A stretch of DNA of 64,000 nucleotides from Apoda limacodes (lineage: Eukaryota > Arthropoda > Insecta > Lepidoptera > Limacodidae), in the NCBI GenBank assembly GCA_946406115.1, contig OX291543.1:32824815-32888814 (forward strand). Direction: 5' to 3'. Shown here in pieces: positions 14,801-25,912 of this stretch. Position numbers and translations under genes: made by a program. Positions within the stretch are counted from its first letter, which is position 1, and every line of letters starts with the position of its first letter. Under the pieces are notes generated by a model. The model saw only the letters and a list, made by a program, of their open reading frames with translations, made no database searches and had not been told where the DNA came from.

Positions 14801-17800
14801 TAGTTGAATCATGAGCATAGTCAGGTGATTAAAAGGTGCAAGTAGCAAGAAGATTTTTACGAGTTGTGCACTCTGATTTTTACCCTTGACTATGAGAAAA
14901 TAATAGATATACTTTTCTTATATTTTACCTTCGCATTAACTACTTACAATATTTATTTGTAAAACAATAGAAACAAACATTAACAATATTTGCTTTTTCG
15001 TTTAAAAAGTACAAGTTCACTATGGTTATAAGTTTGTAAAATAAGTAATGAGTTTTCAAATGTAACCTAGTTATTGTCTTTGATCGGTTAATATAATTAA
15101 ATATCTTCTTAAAAAAGAGGTTTTGTTATACACACAGTACTCACAGTAGTAAAGATGTTTTTTAATGAGTTGGATAGCTTTGTTGGCCTGTGTTCATCTT
15201 TTTTTTTTAAGTCTACAAGGTGTATTCACAGGTAATACCTTCAAATCACACTTAAGATACATAGGTGGAGTAGCAGTCTGTGCAATGAGGTCATCCTTCA
15301 ATTTGATCAGCTCCCTTAGTTTGGGGTACTCTTCGAACCTATCCGCCAGCCCCACATCGCGGATGAAGTTCTGAGGCCTTTGCCCAATGTCTACGAAATG
15401 CTGGCAATAGTCATTGTGGGGATTCGAAGATTGGGTACCCTGAAGAAAATATAAAGTTAATAATGGACTAAACCATTTGTAATAAATAAAAATTTAAAAC
15501 TGAAAGAGGCAATATGATGTTAAAAAATGTTATGTTAAAAAAAAAGCCAAAATATTTGTTATTTCCTGTAGGTGATTTAATAACACTTTTGAATTTTCAA
15601 AAATTACTACTGATTTACAGTGCTAATTACTAATGAGAAGAGCCTAAAAGAATCTTTTTAGTATAGATTATAATTAACCTAGATAGAGTTTGTATTATAC
15701 ATTTAGATGTGTCAATTTAAATTACTTGCTTAGTGGGCTGAAGCTCTAGACTAAAATTAATCACAATTAAATCAATTTATCAAATGAAGCTCAAGAACAA
15801 GAAGTTGTTTATAGCATATAACATTCTGCAAGTAATTTCTTTATAAATAAAAACTTTGAACAAAATATTCAAAAATAAACAAAATATCACCCTGAAACCA
15901 CTATAAATTTTAATATGGTTTGCTAGGTAAGCAGGATACAGGTAAATAGTCTACAATAACACATATTTTTTCCAATGATTTATATTGTACTTTTTTTAAT
16001 TCTGTCAGCGGTTAAGCTGTACATGTGTCTTCAAATACTATTTACTTCGTATTAACCTAATATTAACTCATAATACAAATATGAAAGTCAGTATCTTTGT
16101 GTGTTATTCCTCATCGTGAAATCCAGTGATCTGTATATTAGCACAGGGATAGTTGGAGACAGAGAAGGATATTTTCAATCCAATCAAGAATTTTTATAGA
16201 AATCCCACTGGCATAGGGAGCTGCTGGCAAAATCTGGTGTTTTATTAATTAAACTGTGTACAAATTTCTAAGCCTTGACGATTATGATTCAAAGCAGATG
16301 ATCTCAGAAAATATGTACCAATAGATTTGTACAAACTTTTAGGAATGTGGAAGAATCTTTGTAAACCAAGCCATCGGGTTGTTCCTTAGTTACAGGTTTG
16401 TCGCTGCCTTCACCAGTATCATCACCACCAGCATGTTTTTTTGTCGGAATATCCACTGCAGTACCCAGAGCATAACGGAGCTCACTTACACTTGATACTC
16501 CAAGCTAGAATCAAAATAATGGATTTTTTATGTTCTTTCCTGCTACTCAAAAATTGTTTTAACAATATGTATAATTGTTCTATAGCAATAAGACTGACTA
16601 ATTGTGTAGTTGATTGTGTAGTTAGTTTGTGTAGACCTTCATACATTTTACATGGAGATATTTTTTCTATTATTGATGAATAAAAATCTGAGACCAGCTA
16701 AAATTGAGTGATTGTTTCCTCTAGTACCACTAAACCGGACTCAGAATCTGTTTGCAATTCGTGTAAACAAAAATGACCTTGACACGCGTCTTTCCTTTGT
16801 TAGTCTATGCAACATGTACATAAATAAGTATAATATTGTAAATTTGAATTTTTGTAGATTTTAGGTTTAATCAGTGTCGTCAAAGTCAAAGTCAAAATGG
16901 TTTATTCAAATAAGGATTTTACAATCACTTTTAAATCGTCAAAGTTATAAAATATTATTTTTTGAACCCTCCCACCTTCCCGCTGGTTCACAATGTTGTT
17001 AATTTCTACCGAGAAGAATCCGGCAAGAAACTCGATAGTTACTCTTTTAAAAACACTATCAATAATACAAATAAACTAAAATACAATTAATGTTTTAAAT
17101 AAAAAATTTTTAGTCGTACAATTTTATGTTATTTCCATTTTAATTTGGTTTACCTATGCATCCTGTAATTGAGCATCATCAGTCCCAAGGATTTTTATCA
17201 TTTACATAGTCTGAAATATTGTAGTATGCCTTTTTACAAAGTACCTGCTTGATAAAAGATTTAAATTTACTTATTGATAGATTTTGAATTTTATTGGGAA
17301 CTTTGTTGTAAAAGTGTATACATTGCCCCATAAAAGAGTTACTTATTTTGTGTAGACGTGTATCATGCACCAACAGCTTATTTTTACTTCTAGTATTTAC
17401 TTTGTGAACGTCACTTTTCTTGCTGAAACTCTTGATATTTTTATGTACATATAAAAGATTTTCATATATGTACTGCGACACTAAAGTTAAAATTTTTACT
17501 TCCCTAAACCTATCCCTCAGAGATATCCTAGATCCTAATTCATAAATAGCACGAATTGCCCTTTTTTGGAACAAAAATATTGTATTTACATCAGCAGCAC
17601 TACCCCACAATAGGATAGCATATGTCATTAAAATATGGAAATAGCTAAAATATACTATTTTTGCAGTGTCGACATCGGTCAATTGTCTTATTTTCTTGAT
17701 CGCATACACAGCAGAGCTAAGATTTTTGGCTAGGTTATGAATATGAAGACCCCATTGAAGTTTGGAGTCCAGCATTATGCCAAGAAAGACTGTTGAATTA

Positions 17801-19135
17801 ACAAGTTCTATTTGCTCGCCATTAATATTAATACATGTCTGTCTCTGACTAACGTTTGGTAATGTAAATTTAACACATTTGGTTTTTTTTTTCATTAAGC
17901 AACAAATTATTAGCATTAAACCAATTTTCAATTTTAGAAAGGGCATTATTTAATTCATTATAATATGTCTGTTGTCTCTTAACTTTAAAAAGCAAAGAGG
18001 TGTCATCAGCAAATAAGACAATGTCATGGTTTTTTACATGATATGGGAGGTTGTGATTTGAAAACCAGTTAAAGAATGTGACAATAAAGGTAATCATGTA
18101 AGTATTTTAATTATTTATGATTAAATTACCAGAAAAAGTGAACATTTCGTAAAGTTAGGTTATGTTTACAAGATTTGCACAGAATTTTTGAGTCAGGTTT
18201 ACATACATGGATTGTTTTTTCTAGTAGCACTACTTACATGGATTGCTTCCTCTAGTACCACTAGGTACATGGATTATTTGTCCATTGCTGATAATTAAAC
18301 TTTTTCGCTGCACACTTATGTTGTGTACATCTGAGTTCAATGTGTCAAAGCCCTTTAAAATACTAACTTTTACTAGTTTCAGGATCAATAGAAAGCTAAA
18401 AATCTGTTTTATGTTTGTTTTACAAAAAAACTATAGCTGACTGAAAAAAATATTGCTATCATTAACTTGTACTCATTAACTACTATCTTTATTAATGAGG
18501 CAGCTGTCTGTCTCCACAACTAATGAACTTCTATATCCTGAAAATAGGTCATAAGTTGGGGCAGACATGTTCTATGGAGACCATTTGAAGCGATGATCTA
18601 GAAAAGGTAGCCAGAAGTGGCTATATGAAAAAGGCAGAGGATCAAGTACCTATGGTGGTGTTATTTGTCTATGTCCAACAGTGGACTGCTATAGGCTAAT
18701 TGATTCTCCTTGAAAATTGTTATATTTGTAGACACCGTACTGTAAACCATAAACATAGCAAGAAAAAAAAAAGGTTATCTCACGTCGGTTTTTTGCCCCT
18801 AATGATTGTTACCCCTATGAATTGTGAAAAGCTGGATTATTTTAGATTATCTTTCATCCAACTTCACCAAAACTGTGTTAGAGGCCGCATCCAACATATT
18901 GAAGACATGTTTTATTAGTTTAGAAATAGGTACGTAAAAATACTACTGATCTGATAGTTGTGAAACTTTTATAGCTGCCCACTTATGTTTTATAGAATCT
19001 AGAATTTTGATTGAGTACCCATGGCACGTCGTTAGGGCTTATTATCGTTTCTTAAAGGTAAGGATTTACCGTTTGCGCGAGAAGTTTCTTCCGCTTCTGC
19101 GATCTTTCACGCAATTCCTTTAGTTTTTCACTCAT
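11864..19135 (-). CDS. Mettl14: METTL14, m6A methyltransferase non-catalytic subunit, complete 6-exon gene
   Basis: Partner of METTL3 in the nuclear complex that makes N6-methyladenosine in mRNA; METTL14 itself binds RNA and supports METTL3 rather than catalysing. Exons on the minus strand: 19135-19070, 16504-16337, 15439-15239, 14601-14445, 13072-12763, 12110-11864. All introns are GT-AG and phases match (0, 0, 0, 1, 0-based 2-nt carry into exon 6), giving 382 residues plus TAA; insect and human proteins are about 400-460. Visible landmarks: an N-terminal basic helix ([14 protein letters not shown]), the [12 protein letters not shown] and [20 protein letters not shown] blocks, the pseudo-catalytic EPPL motif (in place of DPPW) in exon 4, [64 protein letters not shown], and an RGG-rich C-terminus for RNA binding. 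The start is the first ATG in frame with this conserved N-terminus. The loop after EPPL is unusually short. Intron 1 (2.6 kb) and intron 4 carry LINE fragments in the same orientation. Identification is very firm; exon ends were placed by eye. Confidence 0.95.
12178..12248 (-). repeat. tRNA-like sequence (tRNA-derived SINE head or tRNA pseudogene) in Mettl14 intron 5
   Basis: The minus strand folds as a 71-base cloverleaf: acceptor GCCTCGA/TCGAGGT, D stem GCTC/GAGC with an A box, anticodon stem CTGAC/GTTAG, and B box GGTTCAAAACC. The anticodon loop ACGGAAT lacks the invariant T33, and one T-stem pair is broken, so a working tRNA is unlikely. It sits between exons 5 and 6 of Mettl14, same strand. 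Confidence 0.5.
13260..13965 (-). mobile_element. Old LINE fragment in Mettl14 intron 4
   Basis: An open piece at 13950-13747 has [36 protein letters not shown] and FLLQKGAV, matching the thumb region of the LINEs at 16875 and 38840. The downstream part is diverged 3' sequence of the same family. Strongly decayed. Confidence 0.65.
16875..18060 (-). mobile_element. 5'-truncated jockey-like LINE in Mettl14 intron 1
   Basis: Reverse-transcriptase remnant. The FADDTS catalytic box is at about 18012-18030, followed by [14 protein letters not shown], then after a frameshift in an A9 tract (17881-17889) [46 protein letters not shown] and the post-RT tail ending near 17179. The 3' end carries GACTTT repeats (16880-16895). 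Homology to the 38840 copy begins at LPYHVK, so the 5' break is near 18060. It lies in the same orientation as Mettl14, so its 3' end could offer cryptic poly(A) signals. Confidence 0.8.
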
Positions 19136-19145
19136 ATTTAGCTAC

Positions 19146-19372
19146 CTATATCATTTTTTTCAATTCAGCACATGTTATACGTTCAGAAATCTTAAAGATC
19201 TGATTTCAAAATATTGCTATAATTTTGCACAGATAATGTAATTTTGCAAAATAATAGCTTGCTTGATTACAAAACAAATAGTTTAGGGATGCTCGATAAT
19301 CATCAATGTTGAAAGGCAAAACATCGATGTTTCGGAATCGATGTGTAAAATGTCCAGTATCGAAACATCGAT
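19146..19372 (-). promoter_or_regulatory. Candidate Mettl14 5' leader and promoter-proximal region
   Basis: Directly upstream of the Mettl14 start codon. Reading the minus strand, an upstream ATG (19154-19152) opens a two-codon uORF, ATG ATA TAG, that closes at 19146, ten bases before the main ATG. Further upstream are three ATCGAT palindromes (19323-19328, 19337-19342, 19367-19372) in 50 bp plus a TCGATA at 19293-19298; ATCGAT/TATCGATA cores resemble the DRE motif of insect housekeeping promoters, which would suit a ubiquitous gene. Whether these lie in the transcript or the promoter cannot be told, since no start site is visible; similar ATCGATG strings also occur in insect repeats. Confidence 0.3.
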
Positions 19373-19389
19373 GTAAAGATTACATAGGT

Positions 19390-20700
19390 AGGTAGGTAGG
19401 TAATTTATTTCACATTGAATTTCACATCACAGTATGTCGTATAAAATCATACATAAAAATTAAAATAACAATAGAGAAATAAAAAGGTTTAAAAATATTC
19501 TAAGATAAAACTTCAACGATTAAAAAGAATTATATAAATAGAAATAACATTCAGTCAAAGATTTAAAAATGACAAAATAAAAAAGAAACATAAATATAAA
19601 TGTCAAAACCAAAACAAACAAATACAATAAAATGTCTAACGTTTGACAGCATACTGTAATTGACTCAGTAAAGGCTCTTTTAGCCGGCTACCAAATTTCT
19701 GATCCGAGAGTTCGTTCTTTAGGTTGACGGACAGGTGCTCGTAAAAAGCTAGGCCTATGACTCACGGATTTTTATCCAGCAGCGCCAGCAGTCGTGGTTT
19801 GGTGAGTCACTCTGCCTAGAACACTGATGCGTTTACAGGTGTTTATGTTGCGTCGAGTGTACATTATAATATCAATCACATTGTGAGAGTAATGTGACAT
19901 TATATTCTATTTTTTAAATAGTTGTCTGCATGAATAGCGTGGTTTTACACCCGCCAGTGTGTAATAATCTCTATTTTGTATGATGAACACTCGATTGGAG
20001 ACTAACGAGTTGCCCTATAGAATAATGCCATATGACAGAAGGGAAGAGCGACAGCTGCAGAGTTTCTTTCGCCGTTTCTTCTCCCCAGAACGCCATCTTG
20101 ATTCCAAAACAGTAGTAGTTTATAAATTCCTTGCATATTATACTGACGTCAAAAAAGTGATATTGTATCCTATTTTTGAGAAATAAACTATTTGAATTTT
20201 GAATTTGAATGAAAGTAGGCAAAATATATTTGTAGTAGTGCAACGTCAGACACGAATGGTTTTAGCTTTCGTAGTGCAAATACTACACTAGTTAGCTTTT
20301 CACACAACGTAGACACATGGTGTTTCCATCGCCATGGTGGTGGTGGCATTGGACTCTGTAATATTAAAGTGAAGGTGGGGATTCCTGTCAAGAATATCAC
20401 ATTGGACTTTGTGACGTTGACGACGAGGCCATTCGCCGAGAACCACGCGTTGAGCTGAGTGCACGTGTTTGCTATCTTTTTTGCGAATAGTTCGTACGTG
20501 CGTGTCCGTTCTAATGTTGTATCATCGGTAAACAACACCGTCAGGCCTTCAGTAACTGACGATGGGAGGTCATTTATAAACAGTTCATGCATTTTGTTTT
20601 TTAAGTCATAGTGTTTAATTTTCTCTAATAACAGCTCAAAGTTAACAACGTCAAACGCTTTGAGAGGTCACAGAATATCACAATGCCACAATGGGGTTTT
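19390..20700 (-). mobile_element. Decayed LINE fragment 5' of Mettl14
   Basis: A minus-strand piece at 20592-20188 has LTVLFTDDTTLE (the YADD box with Tyr-Ala replaced by Phe-Thr), LNAWFSANGLVVNVTKS and KLTSVVFALRKLKPF; just upstream GIVIFCDLSK is motif A. Motif B is deleted between them. A C-terminal stretch near 19650-19830 reads LLALLDKNP and LAFYEHLSVNLKNELS, the usual end of such polyproteins. A plus-strand repeat (about 19975-20210) is inserted. Confidence 0.65.
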
Positions 20701-22085
20701 ACTATTATGAAGACGGTTCTTGATGTGACTTTGACTTGAAATTGTATGTCAATATGATAAGTCAAAATATTAAATAATTGAGTACATTTGTCATTAATAG
20801 TTATGGTAATGTCAAAAATAAAGTTCCAATTATAATTTTTTTATGTCAATATCAAAAGATGATAACGATTCACTTCATAGTCACAAATAGTCTTTTTTGT
20901 ATGAAAGAGTTGTGATGGGCGTGGGCAGGGTTGATAAATCCATGGCTAACATAAACACCTGTGACCTCACTGCGGTCACAAAGTACAATTCCGATGTTTT
21001 GAGTTCGATGAATATCGAATAACGAGTCATAATCAATGTTTTTGTAACATCGCTCATCTCTAAAATAGTTTTTTTTTATTTCTTCCGCAAAAATTATAAA
21101 ACTTGAAAGGCTGGGAGTTATCCCATATAGAAGTGGCAAGAAGAGTACAAGTTACTGTTGCTCATTGTTTGAATTCTTTTGGTGCCTACAGCGAGCAAGA
21201 CATCGAATCGGGCTCTAGGCCAAAGAGACCTGAGTGTACTAGTTCCCTAATAAAAGCTTTAAAAACTACACTTAAAATCTGTGTAGGCAGGCTTGCGTTT
21301 GGTTATCTTTCTATTTATTTAGGTCGTACTATCTGATTGTGAATTAGGTAGCTGTGATCTAGATATTTAAGTGTTAAGAATCACCATATGTGATTAGGAT
21401 ATTGTGCATTAAAAGCTGTTACTATATAATGAAAGAGTATACTAATATAACCTGCCTTACCCTTGATAAGTGTTTCTTTACTCGCCTTTGAACTCCCTCT
21501 ATCTTTTCTCCTCCTTCTGAGCACCTAGCCGGTGCATTCGGTAACGTGGCACTACTGCTTTAACCTGTCCTGTTATAAATTAAGCTATGCAATTGAAACT
21601 TTATATGTTTAATAAGTCTAATATTGACATCATATGCCGAGAATTTTGTTTATCTGGTATAATCCAAACCCAAATTAAGAGGGTTTATAAAAACGATGAA
21701 GCAAAAGGTAGATAGCCTTTGCGCTTCGCTTGGCTCGTCTTGGCGATTTGGATATTTTATTTATAATTATAGATAATAGTTATGTCATACTTTAAGGCAT
21801 TTCAATAATACGAAAATCAACGTTTACTTTCGGGAAGGCTCTTAACTATCGTTTCTGATGCTATGAGTAAGTAGGTATTGGGCAATGTGTTACAGAATGC
21901 AATATTTTCGAGATTTTTTTTTATATCTTTTTAAATCTAGACAGTCTTCATCGTTTTGTACGTATTTCAGTAGTGGACTAAGAGAAACGGTGTGGTCATT
22001 ACGCACTTGTCCTCTGCTTAAGGGGACCGTCCAAATATCTAAAAGTCTTAGTCAGTCACATCTTAAAAAAAAGACCCTTTCATTG
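20700..22085. other. Unassigned stretch between LINE and minisatellite
   Basis: No recognised gene or repeat family; short frames only. The 20-bp minisatellite starts at its end. Confidence 0.5.
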
Positions 22086-22713
22086 AATTTCTACTGTACG
22101 TTACTAATTTCTACTGTACGTTACTAATTTCTACTGTACGTTACTAATTTCTACTGTACGTTACTAATTTCTACTGTACGTTACTAATTTCTACTGTACG
22201 TTACTAATTTCTACTGTACGTTACTAATTTCTACTGTACGTTACTAATTTCTACTGTACGTTACTAATTTCTACTGTACGTTACTAATTTCTACTGTACG
22301 TTACTAATTTCTACTGTACGTTACTAATTTCTACTGTACGTTACTAATTTCTACTGTACGTTACTAATTTCTACTGTACGTTACTAATTTCTACTGTACG
22401 TTACTAATTTCTACTGTACGTTACTAATTTCTACTGTACGTTACTAATTTCTACTGTACGTTACTAATTTCTACTGTACGTTACTAATTTCTACTGTACG
22501 TTACTAATTTCTACTGTACGTTACTAATTTCTACTGTACGTTACTAATTTCTACTGTACGTTACTAATTTCTACTGTACGTTACTAATTTCTACTGTACG
22601 TTACTAATTTCTACTGTACGTTACTAATTTCTACTGTACGTTACTAATTTCTACTGTACGTTACTAATTTCTACTGTACGTTACTAATTTCTACATTGTA
22701 CGTTACTAATTTT
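22086..22713. repeat. 20-bp minisatellite, about 31 copies
   Basis: Tandem unit AATTTCTACTGTACGTTACT repeated with no visible variation for about 30 units; only the last copy is altered by an ATT insertion at 22695. The period is not a multiple of three and stops occur in all frames, so it does not code. Confidence 0.98.
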
Positions 22714-22794
22714 ATTTGTGTATTCAGTAACAAGTAGATACCTATTTAGCCCTCGCTGCACGGTTCCCGTCTATGGTGTGAAATCAATATAACG

Positions 22795-22995
22795 AAAAAC
22801 GAGCCAAGTGCGTGTCGGTTCACGCACAGTGTAGGATTCCGTAGTAACTGAAATTTAAATTTAAAAAAAGGATCAGAACCTATATTGAATTTAAAGTTTT
22901 TCAAACGATACTTAACTCAATTCAATCAAAAACTTAACCTTTTAAGTGCAATCAAAAACTTATCTAGGTTTAGGTACAGTGTAGTTCGAGAAACA
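22795..22995 (+). repeat. Lepidopteran interspersed repeat, CGAGCCAAGTGCGTGTCGG subtype
   Basis: Begins AACGAGCCAAGTGCGTGTCGG TTCACGCACAGTGTAGG, a distinct subtype sharing the general head layout with the repeats at 10088 and 53865. Confidence 0.55.
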
Positions 22996-23102
22996 CATCC
23001 GAACAGCATGCGCTTATGAGTGCAGCTGCCACTTGCTGGATTTGTTATTTCTATTCGCTGTCGCCAGGCCCCTGTACCCTGTACAACCAAGCACGCCACG
23101 CG

Positions 23103-23373
23103 CAGGGCCGTAGCTAAGGGGGGGCATGGTGGGGCAATGCCCTACCTTAAAAGAACCATAAACTAAGGTATACTATATGTAAATTGTTTTTCCGTACTAT
23201 AAATCAATACCATTTTGCTCTTGATTCCGGCGATCCCACCCCATTACCTTCTATCTTAATTACTCACGCTCACAAGCATGCAAAATAATGAAAGATAGAA
23301 AAATTACTTACGCCGTACCCGTGCATGGAACCACCGCTGCCCTACCTTAGATTCTACTCTAGCTACAGCCCTG
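23103..23373. mobile_element. Second hAT-type MITE with 8-bp target duplication
   Basis: Terminal inverted repeats CAGGGCCGTAGCTA and TAGCTACAGCCCTG; target duplication GCCACGCG at 23095-23102 and 23374-23381. 271 bp, non-coding, unrelated inside to the MITE at 24530. It landed in a GC-rich stretch. Confidence 0.85.
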
Positions 23374-23756
23374 GCCACGCGCCGCCGTCCTGCCGCCGCC
23401 GCCTAGTCCAATGCGTTATTCGAACGTTAAATATTGTTATTAATTTAGCAAGTATTAAGTAGCATTTAGTATGCTATTATTTTTCTATAATGTTACTTGG
23501 TTAAAAAACTTATATTTAATACCTGTTTTACACTAATGCTAACGTTATCTTAGTATTTTTTTAATGGAATTTGTACGAAATTTTTACTTTAATCAAAATT
23601 TGCACTTTTACATTGCGACATAGGCTAGAGCGCGTAAAACCCTAAAAAACGAAGAAATTATTAAAATTTTGCTAATTTTGAACGAGCCGTTATTGTCAAG
23701 TATTATTTTCGTACTACCGACCTCTTAAAATTTTATGATACATAGCCATATTAGTA

Positions 23757-24130
23757 AAAACCGGCCAAGTGCAAGTTGGACTCGTGCACCGAAAGTTCCG
23801 TACCTACCACCACGTAAATTTCAAGGCCAAACAAAAAAAAGTGTGCCACTAAGCGGTCACCCGTCCAGTTACTGACCAAGCCCGACGTTGCTTAACTTTG
23901 AATATCGTTTCAAACAAACAAATGTCTTACCGTTTCTCTTAATAATAAGCTAGATAGCGCTGTACCGGTAATTTAAAATAGTAACGGCTTGGGCCCGTCT
24001 CACACTTGCCCAGTTCTTCTTATTTGTTGTTATACTTTAGAGTTCATACTATTTCCACTGCAAGTTATAAGTTTGTATGTGTTACTGTTTTTACGATAGA
24101 GCAAAACAACGCAAATGTGTTTCTTGTTTG
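23757..24130 (+). repeat. Lepidopteran SINE-like repeat with a 5S rRNA-derived segment
   Basis: Starts with the head CCGGCCAAGTGCAAGTTGG...GTTCCGTACC and contains, on the minus strand at 23897-23853, AGTTAAGCAACGTCGGGC...GGGTGACCG, which matches the middle of 5S rRNA including its internal promoter region. Ends with the GGAACCGCCTTTAAATTT type body. Confidence 0.75.
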
Positions 24131-24169
24131 GGAACCGCCTTTAAATTTTAAATTTTTATTATTTGTTAC

Positions 24170-25330
24170 ATAATCCCTCATTTCCATATTTATTAATTCC
24201 ATCTCTTCTGTTATTTGTTCACTGTTCCATCTTTATGCTGATGGTTTCCAGATTTACCGACACTGTCACGCCTCTGATATCTCTAATGCTGTAAATCTTA
24301 TAAATAATGATATGCAAAACATATTTAATTCGGCTAATTCATTTGGTCTGCTTGTCAATTCATCAAAATGTATGATTATTGCCAGTAGATACATGCCTAA
24401 TTTAGTCTCTATGCCAATCTCTTCAATAATGTATTATGATAAAGTTATTTCAATAGTCGACACAGCTAAAAATCTTGGGCTTACTATGGACTCCAACTTA
24501 TCTTGGAATGCACAAAATGCACATGTAGCCAGGGGCGGATCCAGCTAAGGACGGCCGAGGAAGAAATGAATTGGAACAATTTTTTAAGATATATAACTTT
24601 TATTACATATAAAAAATATTTGGGGTTACTTGGGTTTGTATATTTAATTATTCAAAAACTGCACGAGCTGGGTTGATTCGGTAACTTACGTTTGCCGATT
24701 CAAAGTTCAAAAAATACTTTCAGATTATGATCGCCCCCCCTAGCCTTTTGTTCTGGATCCGCCCTCGCCCTTGCATGTAGCTGATTCATCTAAAAGAGTC
24801 CATTTCACTCTACATTCATTTAGGCACTGGCAGAACGTTATCTCCATTTCTACTAAAATTACATTAACTCAAACTGTAATACTACCTCTTTTAGACTACG
24901 CCGATGTATGTTATTTGGACGCCAATGAGCAGCTATTAAACAAACTTGAGCGTCTTCAAAACCTATGCACTATATCTCCAATTTCAAAACTAAACTCAAG
25001 TGGCTCCCAATATACTCATACTTTATCCCTTCTTTATAACATTTTCTATAAGCCTTGTAGTCTTTTATATTTACGTCACAAATTTAATTTCATCACTTCT
25101 GTAAATCAACCTGTGAGACCAGTTACTTCACAATTATTGAAAATACCTCGCAACGTTACTGACTTTTTTTAAATAATTAATTTCCTGTCCAGGCAGCTAT
25201 TCTGTGAAATTCTCTTCCGCATACGCTTAGAGATAGTTCATCAACTGAAATTTAAAAAAAAACGCTTAAAAGAGCACTATTTGTGGAACACTTAAAAATA
25301 TAATAATTGAATTTATTTTTTATCTAGTAT
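24170..25330 (+). mobile_element. Jockey-like LINE fragment, split by a hAT MITE
   Basis: RT palm and thumb: HLYADGFQIYRH (catalytic YADD changed to YADG), FGLLVNSSKCMII, NLGLTMDSNLSW, then after the MITE HFTLHSFRHWQNV, LPLLDYADVCYLD and LERLQNLC, HTLSLLYNIFY. When the 244-bp insertion and one 8-bp duplicate are subtracted the frame is continuous (252 = 84 codons), so the MITE arrived before the flanking frame decayed here. Confidence 0.8.
24530..24773. mobile_element. hAT-type MITE with 8-bp target duplication
   Basis: Ends CAGGGGCGGATCCAG at the left and CTGGATCCGCCCTCGCCCTTG at the right form imperfect terminal inverted repeats. The direct repeat CATGTAGC flanks it exactly (24522-24529 and 24774-24781), the 8-bp signature of hAT insertions. 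No coding capacity. Confidence 0.85.
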
Positions 25331-25649
25331 ATAATTATGTATTTATGTAATTATTTGATTTGTATTTAAATGTCGGTGTGTATGTAAATATATTGTTATT
25401 AAATTTCATTTGTTATTAAATTAGTATTTTGTAGATAAAACTTTATTGTTCAAGCCCTTGCCACTTTTTTTTTGTAAATTTATTCTTTTTCTGTGTTTGC
25501 GGGAATAAGTCTTAGGCAGAGACACGTACGCGCTTTGTACTGTTTTTCTAGAATTATAATTTCTTGTAATGTTTTTTTTTTGTTCAATAAAGGATTAAAA
25601 TATAACACATATTCTGTAAAAAATTAAGGTTTCTACCTATTTCGGTCTA

Positions 25650-25760
25650 AAACATAGAACCTTCTAATAGTTGGACTGGCAGACAGATGGACAGACAGAT
25701 AGCGTAGGCTTAGTAATAGGGCTCTGTTGACACCCTCTGCGTACGGAAGCCTAAAAAAGG
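25650..25760 (+). repeat. Tail fragment of the GGCCAAGTGCGAGTCGG repeat
   Basis: GACTGGCAGACAGATGGACAGACAGATAGC then TTAGTAATAGGGCTCTGTTG and GTACGGAAGCCTAAAAAAGG, the usual terminal portion. Confidence 0.55.
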
Positions 25761-25829
25761 TGAGTGCAAGTTATAATAGTGTGCTTCAATCCGTAAACTG
25801 CAACAACAAAATTGACTATAATTTTATAG

Positions 25830-25912
25830 AAATAGGCTAAGGTGACCGCTTACCATCAGGCGGACCGTAGGCTTGTTTGCCACCTTAGTGATTTGAAAAA
25901 AAAAAAAAAAAA
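25830..25912 (-). repeat. GGTGGCAAACAAGCTTACGG repeat, third copy, with A18 tract
   Basis: Plus strand reads AAGGTGACCGCTTACCATCA GGCGGACCGTAGGCTTGTTT and ends next to an A-run at 25895-25912. Reverse of the other copies. Confidence 0.5.

Noticed and set aside
22086..22713. CRISPR-like array
   Set aside because: Units are contiguous with no spacers, in a eukaryotic genome; a plain minisatellite.
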